Source of the DNA: JAHCIE01 sp034431435
Lineage (GTDB): Bacteria > Chloroflexota > Anaerolineae > Epilineales > JAHCIE01
Length of the DNA stretch: 64,000 nt
Assembly (NCBI GenBank): GCA_034431435.1
Contig: DAOUDG010000030.1
Coordinates: 1-64,000 of the forward strand
Direction: 5' to 3'
Part shown: positions 49,849 to 60,676 of the stretch, in pieces
How the letters are laid out: every line of letters begins with the position of its first letter
How positions within the stretch are numbered: position 1 is the first letter of the stretch
Notes under the pieces: model-generated
What the model was told of the DNA's origin: nothing
What the model saw: the letters and a program-made list of their open reading frames with translations, nothing else
Database searches by the model: none
Translations under genes and position numbers: made by a program

Positions 49849-49912
49849 GACGACCGACGACCGACGACCGACCATCACTCTACTCGTGGTCGGTCGTCAG
49901 TCGTTGGTGGTC
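49849..49912. repeat. Heptamer-based inverted repeat after the LMW phosphatase gene
   Basis: Left arm GACGACC three times, then GACCATC (49849-49876). The right arm (49912-49885, reverse complement) reads GACCACC, AACGACT, GACGACC, GACCACG. All units are in phase, with an eight-base loop. Ends 23 bases before the E1-alpha gene. Confidence 0.8.
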
Positions 49913-49934
49913 GCACCGGGAAGCGAGATGCCCC

Positions 49935-50921
49935 ATGGAAGCGACTCTCACCACCGCCGACCTGTCGCGTGATGACCTGCTCACCCTCCTATACTGGATG
50001 CGGTTGACGCGGATGTTCGACGAGCGCGTGCATCTGCTCTACAACCAGGGGCGCATTCCCGGCGCGGCCTTCTCGCAGCGCGGCCACGAGGCCACCACGG
50101 TGGGCAGTAGCTTCGCTCTCGGCCCCGATGACCTCGTGGCGCCGGTGCACCGCGACCTGGGGGTGTACCTGTTGCGCGGCATCACGCCGCGCCGTGTGAT
50201 GGCGCAGATGCTGGGCCGCGCCACGGGACCAAGCCGCGGCCGCGATGTCAACCTGCATGGCATGGGTGACTTGAGCCTCAACATCATTGGCTATCCTAGC
50301 CCGCTGCCGGATACGCTGCCGCTGGCCGTCGGGGCGGCGCTGGCGTTCCAATATCGCGGCGAGCCACGGGTGGCAATGACCTACTTTGGCGACGGCTCGG
50401 CCAGTGAGGGCGGCTGCCACGAGGCCCTGAATCTGGCTGCCGTCTGGCGCGCGCCGGTAGTTTTCATCTGCGAGAACAACCAGTATGCCTACTCCACCCC
50501 ATTGAGCAAGCAGATGGCGGTCGACAATATCGCCGACCGCGCGGCGGGCTACGGCTTTCCCGGTGTCGTCGTTGACGGCAACGATGTCCTCGCCGTGGTC
50601 GAGGCGGCGCGGGCGGCGGTGGACCGGGCGCGGCGCGGCGATGGGCCGACCCTCATTGAGTGCAAGACGATGCGCATGCTCGGCCACGCCTTCCACGACG
50701 ATGCCTCTTACGTGCCGCGCGAGTTGTTGGCTGAATGGGAGGCGCGCGACCCGCTGCGGCTGTACGAGGCGCGACTGCGCGAGCATGGGCTGGTGAGCGA
50801 TGAGGAACTGGCCGCGTTGGAGCGCCGCGTCACGGCTGAGGTTGACGATGCCGTGGACTACGCCGAGGCCAGCCCGTGGCCCGCGCCGGAGAGCGTCACC
50901 GAGGGCGTCTACGCGCCGTGA
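49935..50921 (+). CDS. 2-oxo acid (pyruvate/acetoin-type) dehydrogenase E1 alpha
   Basis: 328 residues. TPP-binding motif 'GDGSASEGGCHEALNLAAVWRAPVVFICENNQYAYST' (GDG...NN); phosphorylation-loop-like region 'AFHDDASYVPRE'. With the beta subunit encoded next it decarboxylates a 2-oxo acid and acylates the E2 lipoyl group. The E2 and E3 genes are not adjacent, so the substrate (pyruvate, acetoin or branched-chain oxo acid) is undetermined. Confidence 0.88.
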   Translation: MEATLTTADLSRDDLLTLLYWMRLTRMFDERVHLLYNQGRIPGAAFSQRGHEATTVGSSFALGPDDLVAPVHRDLGVYLLRGITPRRVMAQMLGRATGPSRGRDVNLHGMGDLSLNIIGYPSPLPDTLPLAVGAALAFQYRGEPRVAMTYFGDGSASEGGCHEALNLAAVWRAPVVFICENNQYAYSTPLSKQMAVDNIADRAAGYGFPGVVVDGNDVLAVVEAARAAVDRARRGDGPTLIECKTMRMLGHAFHDDASYVPRELLAEWEARDPLRLYEARLREHGLVSDEELAALERRVTAEVDDAVDYAEASPWPAPESVTEGVYAP

Positions 50922-50930
50922 GGGGCTGAC

Positions 50931-51905
50931 ATGGCGGAACTAACCTACCTGCAAGCGATTACCACCGCGCTCGAAGAAGAGATGGCCGCCGACGAGCGCG
51001 TTCTGCTCATGGGTGAGGATATTGGGGCGTTTGGTGGCGCGTTCAAGGTGACCAGGGGCCTGCTCGAACGTTTCGGCGAGCGGCGGGTCATCGACACACC
51101 CATGAGTGAGTGGGCCTTCGTTGGCGCGGCCATCGGCGCGGCCATGATGGGGCTACGGCCGGTGGTCGAGATACAGTTCGCCGACTTCATTGCCACCCCT
51201 TTCGACATGATCGTCAATCAGGCCGCGACGTGCTATTACCGCTGGCAGGCCCCCGTGCCTATCGTCATCCGCGCCCCCAGCGGCGGCGGCATGCGGGCAG
51301 GCCCCTTTCACTCGCAGAGCCCGGAGGCGTGGTTCGTCCATCGCCCAGGGCTGAAGGTTGTCGCGCCATCGACACCCTACGATGCCAAGGGGCTGCTCAA
51401 GGCGGCCATTCGCGACAGTAACCCGGTCCTGTACTTCGAGAACAAGTACCTCTATCGCAAGCTCAAGGCCGATGTGCCGGCTGACGACTACGTAGTGCCC
51501 ATCGGCGTCGCTGACGTGAAGCGCGCCGGCCGCGACGTGTCGATCATTGCCTATGGCGCGATGGTGGACGAGGCGTTGCAGGCGGCGGCGGCCCTGGCCG
51601 ACGAGGGCATCGACGTCGAGGTGTTGGACCTGCGCACCCTGCTGCCCCTGGATCGCGAGGCCATCCTGGCGACGGCGGCTCGCACAGGCAAGGTCATCAT
51701 CGTCCACGAGGCGTCGCTCACCGGCGGCGTGGGTGGCGAGGTGGCTGCCATTATCGCCGAGCGCGCCTTCGAGCTGCTCGACGCGCCGCTCGTGCGCCTG
51801 GCAGGCCTCGACACGCCCATCCCCTTCAGCCCGCCGCTAGAGGACGCCTTCCGCCCCAACGCCACCAAGATCGCCGCCGCCGCCCGCGACCTCGCCGCCT
51901 ACTGA
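50931..51905 (+). CDS. 2-oxo acid dehydrogenase E1 beta
   Basis: 324 residues, nine bases after E1 alpha. 'YLQAITTALEEEMAADERVLLMGEDIGAFGGAFKVTRGL', 'DTPMSEWAFVGAAIGAAMMGLRPVVEIQFADF' and the C-terminal transketolase domain ('VLDLRTLLPLDREAILATAARTGKVIIVHEASLTGGVGGEVAAII') mark the beta subunit. It completes the alpha2-beta2 E1. Confidence 0.9.
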   Translation: MAELTYLQAITTALEEEMAADERVLLMGEDIGAFGGAFKVTRGLLERFGERRVIDTPMSEWAFVGAAIGAAMMGLRPVVEIQFADFIATPFDMIVNQAATCYYRWQAPVPIVIRAPSGGGMRAGPFHSQSPEAWFVHRPGLKVVAPSTPYDAKGLLKAAIRDSNPVLYFENKYLYRKLKADVPADDYVVPIGVADVKRAGRDVSIIAYGAMVDEALQAAAALADEGIDVEVLDLRTLLPLDREAILATAARTGKVIIVHEASLTGGVGGEVAAIIAERAFELLDAPLVRLAGLDTPIPFSPPLEDAFRPNATKIAAAARDLAAY

Positions 51906-52018
51906 CGTCTCGTACCAATGGACGACCCGCAGATCATGCGCCTGGCGGTATCACAGGCTGCGTGGCTGTGGTACAGTGGCGTGGGGCAAGCATGGTGGAC
52001 GACCAGGAGGTGACGGGC

Positions 52019-52852
52019 ATGCGCTACGGGTTTGTGTTGCCGAACGGGGATGCGCGCGTGGCGGCCGAGCTGGCCGAGATCGCCGACCGCGCAGGCTGGG
52101 ATGGGTTCTTCGTCTGGGAGCCGGTGTGGGGCGTGGACGCCTGGGTGAGCCTGACGGCGGCGGCGATGCGTACCGAGCGCATCAGGCTCGGTACCATGTT
52201 GTCGCCCATCTCACGCATGCGGCCCTGGGATCTGGCGGGCAAGGCGACGACTCTCGACCAGCTGTCCGGTGGGCGGGTGATTCTCTCGGTCGGGTTAGGC
52301 GCGGTGGACACGGGCTTCGCCGAGTTTGGCGAGGTCACCGACCGCAAGACCCGCGCCGAGCTGATGGACGAGGGTCTGGACATCATGACCGGGCTGTGGC
52401 GCGGCCAGCCCTTCGCCTACCAGGGCAAGCACTACACGCTTCAGCCTACGACCTTCTTTCCCGCCCCGCCGCCCATACAGCAGCCCCGCATCCCCATCTG
52501 GGTTGTTGGGGCCTGGCCGCGTCCCAAGTCCATGCAGCGCGTCCTCAAGTACGACGGCATCCTGCCGATGGTCATCGGCGACAACGGCGCGGCGCGCCAG
52601 GCCGACCCCGACGACATCCGCGCCATCCGCGACTACGTGGCAACCCGTCGCACCGAGGCGACGCCCTTCGACATCGTGGTCGAGGGGGTAACGCCCGGCG
52701 ATGACCCGGCTCGTGCGGCCGATATGGTGCGCCCGTGGGCCGAGGCGGGCGCAACGTGGTGGATCGAAGCCATGTGGGAGTCGCCGGACCGGCCGGTCAC
52801 GCTGGACGATGTCCGTCGTCGTGCGCAGCAGGGGCCGCCGGTTCTGGCGTAG
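52019..52852 (+). CDS. LLM-class flavin-dependent oxidoreductase
   Basis: 277 residues; ATG 52019 follows AGGAGG at a normal distance. TIM-barrel luciferase-like signature: 'GFVLPNGDARVAAELAEIADRAGWDGFFVWE', 'MRTERIRLGTMLSPISRMRPWDLAGKATTLDQLSGGRVILSVGLG'. The start and the 'LDQLSGGR' region are common in F420-dependent members; FMN cannot be excluded. Substrate unknown. Confidence 0.85.
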   Translation: MRYGFVLPNGDARVAAELAEIADRAGWDGFFVWEPVWGVDAWVSLTAAAMRTERIRLGTMLSPISRMRPWDLAGKATTLDQLSGGRVILSVGLGAVDTGFAEFGEVTDRKTRAELMDEGLDIMTGLWRGQPFAYQGKHYTLQPTTFFPAPPPIQQPRIPIWVVGAWPRPKSMQRVLKYDGILPMVIGDNGAARQADPDDIRAIRDYVATRRTEATPFDIVVEGVTPGDDPARAADMVRPWAEAGATWWIEAMWESPDRPVTLDDVRRRAQQGPPVLA

Positions 52853-52865
52853 AGCGTGGGGCGCG

Positions 52866-52907
52866 GCGCGTGAGAACCTTGCCTACGGCACGCGCATCAC
52901 GCATCAC
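52866..52907. repeat. Heptamer-type palindrome between the LLM and pit genes (weak)
   Basis: GCGCGTG (52866-52872) pairs with CACGCGC (52889-52895), followed by GCATCAC twice in tandem (52894-52907), which overlaps the pit stop codon. The words match the GCGTGA-type heptamers at 37685-37736. Confidence 0.45.
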
Positions 52908-53896
52908 GGTTGCCTGAAGAGTTGGACCAGCCACACGAGGACAGCGGCGGCGATTGCCGTGGCCGGAAAGGTTATCACCCAGGCCACGACGATCGACTGG
53001 ACGACCGTCCAGCGTACCATGGACAGGCGCTGGGCCGCGCCTGCGCCGGCCAGGGTGGCGCTGACGATCTGCGTGCCGCTGACGGGCGCGCCCGCCCTGG
53101 TGGCGACGAGCAGCGTGGCGAAGGATGCGCCCGTCGAAGCGAAGCCGTGGATGGGGCGGATGCGGTACAGATGGCCACCGAGCCGCCACATGATGCGCTG
53201 GCTGCTAACGGCGACACCCAGGGCGAGGGCCAGCGCGCAGATGGCGACCGTCCACTCGGGAACCACGAAGCCCACCTGGACGCCGGTGAGCACCAGGCCG
53301 AGGGTAATCAAACCCATGCTCGTTTGGGCGTTGTTCGCGCCGTGGACCAGGGACAGACCCATCGAGAAGCCGATTTCACCCCAACGTAGATAGCGGTTGG
53401 CGTGCGGCGGCATGCCCTGGACTACGAGCAGCAGCAGGTTCAGCGTCACATGACCAAGCACGAGACCCACGATGGGCGTCGCCACCAGGAAGGCGACGAT
53501 GCGCGCGATGCCCGCCAGGTCCAGGGCGGCTACCCCCACGCCGGCAAAAGCTGCGCCGACCATACCGCCGAGCAGGGCATGGGTCGCGCTGGTGGGGATG
53601 CGCAGCTGGCCGGCGAGAAGACCCCAGCCGATGGCCGTGGCGATGGCGATGTTGAGCTGGACCGGCGTGATCAGGTCGGTGCGAACGACAGACCGGCCCA
53701 CGGTCTGCGCTACGGCGACGCCGAACAGGAACGGCCCGATGAGTTCAGCCACCGCAGCCAGGAGCAACGCGGGACGACGCCCCATGGCGCGCGACGCGAC
53801 CAGGGGTGCGATGTTAGCCCCGCTGTCGTTGTAGCCGTTGAGGTAGGCAAACACGAGCGAGAGGGCGACAGTCAGGATGAGGGCGATGTCGGGCAT
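52904..53896 (-). CDS. PiT-family inorganic phosphate permease
   Basis: 330 residues with about ten membrane helices. The two inverted PiT signatures are 'YLNGYNDSGANIAPLVASRAM' and 'LVHGANNAQTSMGLITLGL', slightly off the usual GxxDxxN but clearly homologous. ATG 53896 is chosen over a TTG at 53923 that falls inside the hairpin 53911-53987. PiT transporters are often paired with a DUF47 protein; here that gene is at 61998, some 8 kb away. Confidence 0.88.
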   Translation of the reverse strand: MPDIALILTVALSLVFAYLNGYNDSGANIAPLVASRAMGRRPALLLAAVAELIGPFLFGVAVAQTVGRSVVRTDLITPVQLNIAIATAIGWGLLAGQLRIPTSATHALLGGMVGAAFAGVGVAALDLAGIARIVAFLVATPIVGLVLGHVTLNLLLLVVQGMPPHANRYLRWGEIGFSMGLSLVHGANNAQTSMGLITLGLVLTGVQVGFVVPEWTVAICALALALGVAVSSQRIMWRLGGHLYRIRPIHGFASTGASFATLLVATRAGAPVSGTQIVSATLAGAGAAQRLSMVRWTVVQSIVVAWVITFPATAIAAAVLVWLVQLFRQP

Positions 53897-53910
53897 GCGC
53901 GTCGTTACCA

Positions 53911-53987
53911 GGACGAAAGACAAAGGACCAATCGACCAGCGGGGTGAGAAAACGCCCGCGTGGTCCCTGGCCCTTCGTCCCTGGTCC
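53911..53987. repeat. Heptamer-based inverted repeat between lon and pit
   Basis: Left arm GGACGAA, AGACAAA, GGACCAA (53911-53931). The right arm (53987-53960, reverse complement) reads GGACCAG, GGACGAA, GGGCCAG, GGACCAC. Units are in phase, with a longer loop than in other members. Confidence 0.7.
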
Positions 53988-53997
53988 GCTGCTCGTG

Positions 53998-56583
<2,586 letters not shown>

Positions 56584-56588
56584 GGGTA

Positions 56589-57023
56589 TTACTCCTCATC
56601 CCGATTCTGGATGGGAATGCGGCGGCGGGGAGCCTTTGGTAGCTCGACCACCAGGAAGCCGGTTTCGTAGCGGGCCTCAATCTCCCCATCGCGGATGGGC
56701 ATGCCAATGGTAACTTCAGTCTGGAACGGGCCCCAGCTGATCTCCATTTGGTGCAGACCCCGCTTGGGCAGTGTGTCGCGGCGAATGCCGGCGACCACTA
56801 GCGCATTATTGACGAGGGCGATGCGAAAATCCTCTTCGCGCATGCCGGCAATCTCGACCCTCACAATCAAGCTCTCGCTCGTTTCGTAGACATCCGTCGG
56901 TGGATGAAACAGGGGTTGGGCGGCAATCGCAGCCCAACCACCACCCTGGCCCTGGGCTATCAGGCGCTCAAGCTCGTTGCGGAGCCATCGCAAGTCCTGA
57001 CTGGAATGGAGTCTCCTCTGCAT
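56589..57023 (-). CDS. Small heat-shock protein (Hsp20/alpha-crystallin)
   Basis: 144 residues. Alpha-crystallin domain 'PPTDVYETSESLIVRVEIAGMREEDFRIALVNNALVVAGIRRD' to 'FQTEVTIGMPIRDGEIEARYETGFLVVELPKAPRRRIPIQ', with the C-terminal I-x-I/V anchor (IPI). It holds unfolded proteins. The stop is five bases from the lon start, so holdase and protease are co-translated. I found no CIRCE or HAIR element upstream. Confidence 0.92.
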   Translation of the reverse strand: MQRRLHSSQDLRWLRNELERLIAQGQGGGWAAIAAQPLFHPPTDVYETSESLIVRVEIAGMREEDFRIALVNNALVVAGIRRDTLPKRGLHQMEISWGPFQTEVTIGMPIRDGEIEARYETGFLVVELPKAPRRRIPIQNRDEE

Positions 57024-57130
57024 ACGGCTTCCTTACATCTCTAGCTATCGGGCGTTAGTTCGCCTGCGCACGTACTACATAAGACGACGCGAGTCACGCC
57101 AGGCTTACCGTTGCGGGGAGTATCCACCGC

Positions 57131-58852
57131 TCATGAACCCGCCCGAACCCGCGCCAGGCTCTCAGCCCCGGTTGGTGACGGTGTGTATCCGCTCACGCCC
57201 GGCCGTGTGACCACCAGGCCGACCGGGTACAGCAGCGGGATGCGGGGTCGCTCCTCACGAATGGTGGTCGCGATGTCGCGGTAGGCTTCGTCGCGGCGGG
57301 CGGGATCGGCCGTCGCCTCCGCCACCCGTAGACGTTCCAGCACGGTGGGCTGGGTCCAGCCTGTCTCACCTGTCGCCAGGGGGCCAAACAGGGCGTTCAG
57401 AAACAGGTGCGGGTCAGCCACCGCGTCGACCCGCGCCGAAGGCGCAGGGTAGTCGAGGATGTGGAGGGGGAAGCGCCCCTGTTTTCGCTCGGCGAGGAAG
57501 CTCGTCCACTCGTCCTGCCGCACGTTGGCCCGGATACCGGCCGCTGCCAGTTGCGCGGCCAGGGCTTCCGCGAGGGGAACGAAGGCCGCGCCACGGGGAG
57601 GATTGCTCACCCATAGCTCCAGGGGGCGCGGCGCGCCGTCTGGTCCGGCCACTTCGCTCAGCCCGTTGGGGAAACCGGCCTCGGCCAGCAACGCCCGCGC
57701 CCGCTCAAGGTTTGGGGCGGGCGCGGGGTCGGTGAGGCGGCCGCGCAGCCCCGGCGGGACAAACTGATCGGCCGTCGTGTTGGACTCTCGCGCGCTACGC
57801 GCCATAAGGTCGGTCGGATTCAGCGACAGGGCGATGGCCTCGCGGACGCGCGCATCATCCAGCGGGCGAAAACGCTGGTTGAGGGTCAGGTAGGTCACGC
57901 CCAGTTGCGGTCGGGGAACAGCAACCAGGCCGAGGGCGGACGCGGCTCCGTCGCGCTCGACGGGCAGATTGGGGGCAAGGTCGGCCCGGCCATCAGCCAG
58001 GGCCGCCAGTTGCGCCTCGGCGTCACCCAGGGCACGGAAGGTGAGGCTGTCGGCGGCCGCCGGCGGACCCCAGCTATCGGCGGCGCGTTCCAGGCGAACC
58101 TCGCTACTGGTGAAGGCGGCCACGCGATACGCCCCCGTACCCACCGCCCCGCCCTGTGGTCCCCCGTAGCCCACACCCGCTGCCCGGATGGCGGCCGGGC
58201 TGCTGATGCCAAAGTAGGGCAGGGCCAGCAGGGCCGGTAGATAGGACGTTGGGCGGGCGAGACGCAGCCGCACCTGCAAGGGACCAACCGCCTCAACCTC
58301 GGTGACGAGACTGCCCGCGCCACGATAGCCGCCAAAGACATCGGACCAGACCTGGAACTGCTTGCCGTCGGCGCGGGATCCGGCGAGCGACGCAGGGTCG
58401 AGCCAACGGTCGAAGTTGAACTTCACCGCCTCGGCCGTGAGGGGTGTGCCGTCGTGGAAGCGCACGCCGTCGCGAAGGGTGAAGGTCCATTCCGTCGCGT
58501 CGCTGTTGGCCTGCCACGCGGTCGCCAGACCCGGCTCGGTCTCGGCGCTGCCCTCTCGATACTGGGTGAGCGTGTCGAAAACCTGGCGCAGGACGATCGC
58601 GCCATCGGGGTCGGCGAAGTCGCCCGGGTCCAGTGACAGGGGGACGCGATTCACGGCAACGACGACGCCGGGTCGTGGCACGCTGGTCGGCCCAATTGCG
58701 GCGGTGGGAACAGGAAGAGCCGTAGGGGCCGGGCCGAGACGCACAGGCGGCTCGCCGGGCAGAGGAGCGATGGGCGCGGGTGTCAGACTCCGGCATGCAG
58801 CCAGGCCGAGCAGCAAGGAAAGGGTGGCAAAGGCCATCAACACAAGACGCAT
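57131..58852 (-). CDS. Family 5 extracellular solute-binding lipoprotein (peptide/nickel type)
   Basis: 573 residues. Signal sequence with lipobox ('LSLLLGLAACRSL'), Pro-rich linker, then the SBP_bac_5 fold: 'TEPGLATAWQANSDATEWTFTLRDGVRFHDGTPLTAEAVKFNFDRW', 'YLTLNQRFRPLDDARVREAIALSLNPTDLM', 'IPLLYPVGLVVTRPGVSGY'. Such proteins deliver peptides, opines or metals to ABC importers. No permease genes are adjacent, so the partner and ligand are unknown. Divergent from the ModE-like regulator. Confidence 0.88.
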   Translation of the reverse strand: MRLVLMAFATLSLLLGLAACRSLTPAPIAPLPGEPPVRLGPAPTALPVPTAAIGPTSVPRPGVVVAVNRVPLSLDPGDFADPDGAIVLRQVFDTLTQYREGSAETEPGLATAWQANSDATEWTFTLRDGVRFHDGTPLTAEAVKFNFDRWLDPASLAGSRADGKQFQVWSDVFGGYRGAGSLVTEVEAVGPLQVRLRLARPTSYLPALLALPYFGISSPAAIRAAGVGYGGPQGGAVGTGAYRVAAFTSSEVRLERAADSWGPPAAADSLTFRALGDAEAQLAALADGRADLAPNLPVERDGAASALGLVAVPRPQLGVTYLTLNQRFRPLDDARVREAIALSLNPTDLMARSARESNTTADQFVPPGLRGRLTDPAPAPNLERARALLAEAGFPNGLSEVAGPDGAPRPLELWVSNPPRGAAFVPLAEALAAQLAAAGIRANVRQDEWTSFLAERKQGRFPLHILDYPAPSARVDAVADPHLFLNALFGPLATGETGWTQPTVLERLRVAEATADPARRDEAYRDIATTIREERPRIPLLYPVGLVVTRPGVSGYTPSPTGAESLARVRAGS

Positions 58853-58911
58853 GCTTGTAGTATAGGCGAGAAGGGCGCCATTGTCATCTTGTATGGAAGA
58901 TGCGCCCGACG

Positions 58912-58932
58912 CCGGGGCGTGCCGCGCCCCGG
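58912..58932. repeat. Hairpin in the gap between the binding-protein and modE-like genes
   Basis: CCGGGGCG (58912-58919) pairs with CGCCCCGG (58925-58932). It lies between divergent starts, so its role is open. Confidence 0.4.
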
Positions 58933-58967
58933 TGAATGAATCTTTCCCTCAGGCTGACAGTCTCGCT

Positions 58968-58996
58968 TTGCAGCCCCCTGCCGCGGCGCGTATAAT
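58968..58996 (+). promoter_or_regulatory. Promoter of the ModE-like gene
   Basis: TTGCAG at 58968-58973, a 17-base spacer and TATAAT at 58991-58996. Confidence 0.55.
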
Positions 58997-59014
58997 TGGG
59001 TGAGTGGAGGCGCG

Positions 59015-59347
59015 ATGGAACCACGGATGAACCTGTGGCTCGAAGTCGACGGCCATGTGGTCCTGAGTGAGTGGCGGGTTGCGCTCCTCGAAGCGGTCGC
59101 CGAGACTGGATCCATCAGTGCAGCCGCACAGCGCATGAACATCGGCTATCGCCAGGCCTGGGCGAAACTTCACGAGTGCGAAGCGCACCTGGGTGTGCAA
59201 CTTGTCGAGACCACGATAGGTGGCTCAGGTGGCGGTGGGGCGCAGCTGACGGCGGCAGGGCGCGACTACGTAGACCGCTATCGCCGCTTTAGCGCCGGCC
59301 TCCAGGACTTGGTATACCACCGCTTTGTAGAAGCCTTTGGCGCGTAG
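59015..59347 (+). CDS. ModE N-terminal-type transcription regulator
   Basis: 110 residues from ATG 59015 (GGAGG just upstream). It is a single winged helix: 'WLEVDGHVVLSEWRVALLEAVAETGSISAAAQRMNIGYRQAWAKLHECEAHLGVQLVET', then 'GGGAQLTAAGRDYVDRYRRF'. This is the DNA-binding half of ModE; the molybdate-binding TOBE half is missing. Molybdate sensing may use a separate mop-like protein, for which a gene lies at 62716. The position before moeA and moaA supports a molybdenum role. Confidence 0.82.
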   Translation: MEPRMNLWLEVDGHVVLSEWRVALLEAVAETGSISAAAQRMNIGYRQAWAKLHECEAHLGVQLVETTIGGSGGGGAQLTAAGRDYVDRYRRFSAGLQDLVYHRFVEAFGA

Positions 59348-59363
59348 GCTTCTTTTTTTAGCG

Positions 59364-59392
59364 CCGCGTTATGCGGAATCTGCATAACGCGG
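59364..59392. promoter_or_regulatory. ModE-box-like palindrome upstream of moeA
   Basis: CCGCGTTATGC at 59364-59374 and GCATAACGCGG at 59382-59392 form an 11-base-pair palindrome with a seven-base centre. The CGTTAT...ATAACG halves resemble the E. coli ModE site (CGTTATATA...TATATAACG). It lies between the ModE-like gene and moeA; as RNA it could also be a terminator hairpin, but no T-run follows it. Confidence 0.55.
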
Positions 59393-59417
59393 GGTTGTGG
59401 CGTAGAGGGAGAGGGGC

Positions 59418-60641
59418 GTGCCCGAGTCGAAGTGGCCTATGCTCAGTGTCGAGGAGGCGCGCACGCTCGTCATGGAGCTGGTGACGCCCCTGGCGGCTGC
59501 CAATCTGGCGTTGAGCGATTTGCCAGGGCGGGTTCTCGCCGAGGATATGGTCGCGGTGCAGGATATGCCGCCCTTTGCCGCGTCGACCGTCGACGGCTTT
59601 GCCCTGGTGGCGGCCGATCCGGACCCGCGTCGCCGCCTCATCGGTGAGCAGACCGCCGGTCAGATGCACGCTCTGATTGTCACGGCGGGGACAGTCGCCC
59701 GCATTACGACCGGCGCGCCCGTGCCGCAGGGCGCCGATGCCGTGGTCATGGTCGAGCACACCGAGGAGCGCGACGGCCACGTTATTGTCCACGAGACGGG
59801 CCTGCGACCGGGCGCGAACATCCGGGCGATCGGCCAAGACATCGCGACCGGCGATCTGGTCCTCAAGCAAGGCCTTGTGTTGGGACCAGCCGAAATCGGT
59901 ATCGTCGCCACCCTGGGCCGTGCTGGGGCGCGGGTCATTCCGCCGCCCACGGTCGGGGTGCTGTCTACGGGGGACGAGCTTGTGGAGCCGGGCGCGACAC
60001 CAGGGCGCGGCCAGATTTGCGACAGCAATCGCTATGCGTTGCTGGCGGCGGCGCGCCAGGCGGGCGGTGTGCCGCTGGACCTGGGCATCGCTCGCGATGA
60101 ACCGGGCGACCTGGAGCGCCGCGTGCAGCGCGGCCTGGTCGAGGCTGACGTCCTTGTCACCAGCGGCGGCGTCTCGATGGGCCATCTGGACCTGGTCAAG
60201 CCGCTGTTGGAGCGCCTGGGCACGATTCACTTTGGCCGCCTGCGCATGAAGCCGGGCAAGCCGCTGACGTTTGCCACAGTCGGCCGCAAACCGATCTTCG
60301 CCCTGCCAGGTAATCCGGTATCGTCGCTGGTGAGCTTCGAACTATTCGTGCGGCCTGCGCTATTGCAGCTCCAGGGTCGAGTGGATGGAGATCGGCCGAC
60401 GCGCCGCGTGCGGCTGCTTCACGACGTGCGCCATGACGCCGACCGGGCTGAGTATCAGCGCGCATTCGCTCGCCGTGAGGGGGGCGAGTGGGTGGCGGCC
60501 ACGACCGGCTTCCAGGGGTCGTCGCGGCTCATGTCCATGGTGGGGGCCAACGCCCTGATCGTCCTGCCGGTCGGGGTCGGCGATGTGCCGGCCGGCGAGA
60601 TCGTGGATGCTATGCTGCTCGATGCCGCCAACGGCTGTTAG
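59418..60641 (+). CDS. moeA: Molybdopterin molybdenumtransferase MoeA
   Basis: 407 residues from a GTG after GAGGGG. MoeA features: 'MLSVEEARTLVMELVTPLAAANLALSDLPGRVLAEDMVA', 'PPFAASTVDGFALVA', 'TGAPVPQGADAVVMVEHTEE', the MoCF-binding core 'VGVLSTGDELVEPG', 'VLVTSGGVSMG' and 'PIFALPGNPVSSLVSFELFVRP'. It inserts molybdenum (or tungsten) into molybdopterin. All four domains are present. Confidence 0.93.
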   Translation: MPESKWPMLSVEEARTLVMELVTPLAAANLALSDLPGRVLAEDMVAVQDMPPFAASTVDGFALVAADPDPRRRLIGEQTAGQMHALIVTAGTVARITTGAPVPQGADAVVMVEHTEERDGHVIVHETGLRPGANIRAIGQDIATGDLVLKQGLVLGPAEIGIVATLGRAGARVIPPPTVGVLSTGDELVEPGATPGRGQICDSNRYALLAAARQAGGVPLDLGIARDEPGDLERRVQRGLVEADVLVTSGGVSMGHLDLVKPLLERLGTIHFGRLRMKPGKPLTFATVGRKPIFALPGNPVSSLVSFELFVRPALLQLQGRVDGDRPTRRVRLLHDVRHDADRAEYQRAFARREGGEWVAATTGFQGSSRLMSMVGANALIVLPVGVGDVPAGEIVDAMLLDAANGC

Positions 60642-60644
60642 TGC

Positions 60645-60659
60645 GGCCGCTGCGCGGCC
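60645..60659. terminator. Small hairpin between moeA and moaA
   Basis: GGCCGC and GCGGCC around TGC, just after the moeA stop; more likely an intercistronic structure than a terminator, as no T-run follows. Confidence 0.3.
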
Positions 60660-60676
60660 CCTAGAGAAGGTGTGCG

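Noticed and set aside
57024..57130. CIRCE or HAIR heat-shock operator before hsp20-lon
   Set aside because: No TTAGCACTC/GAGTGCTAA or CTTGAGT/ACTCAAG palindrome is visible in this gap.
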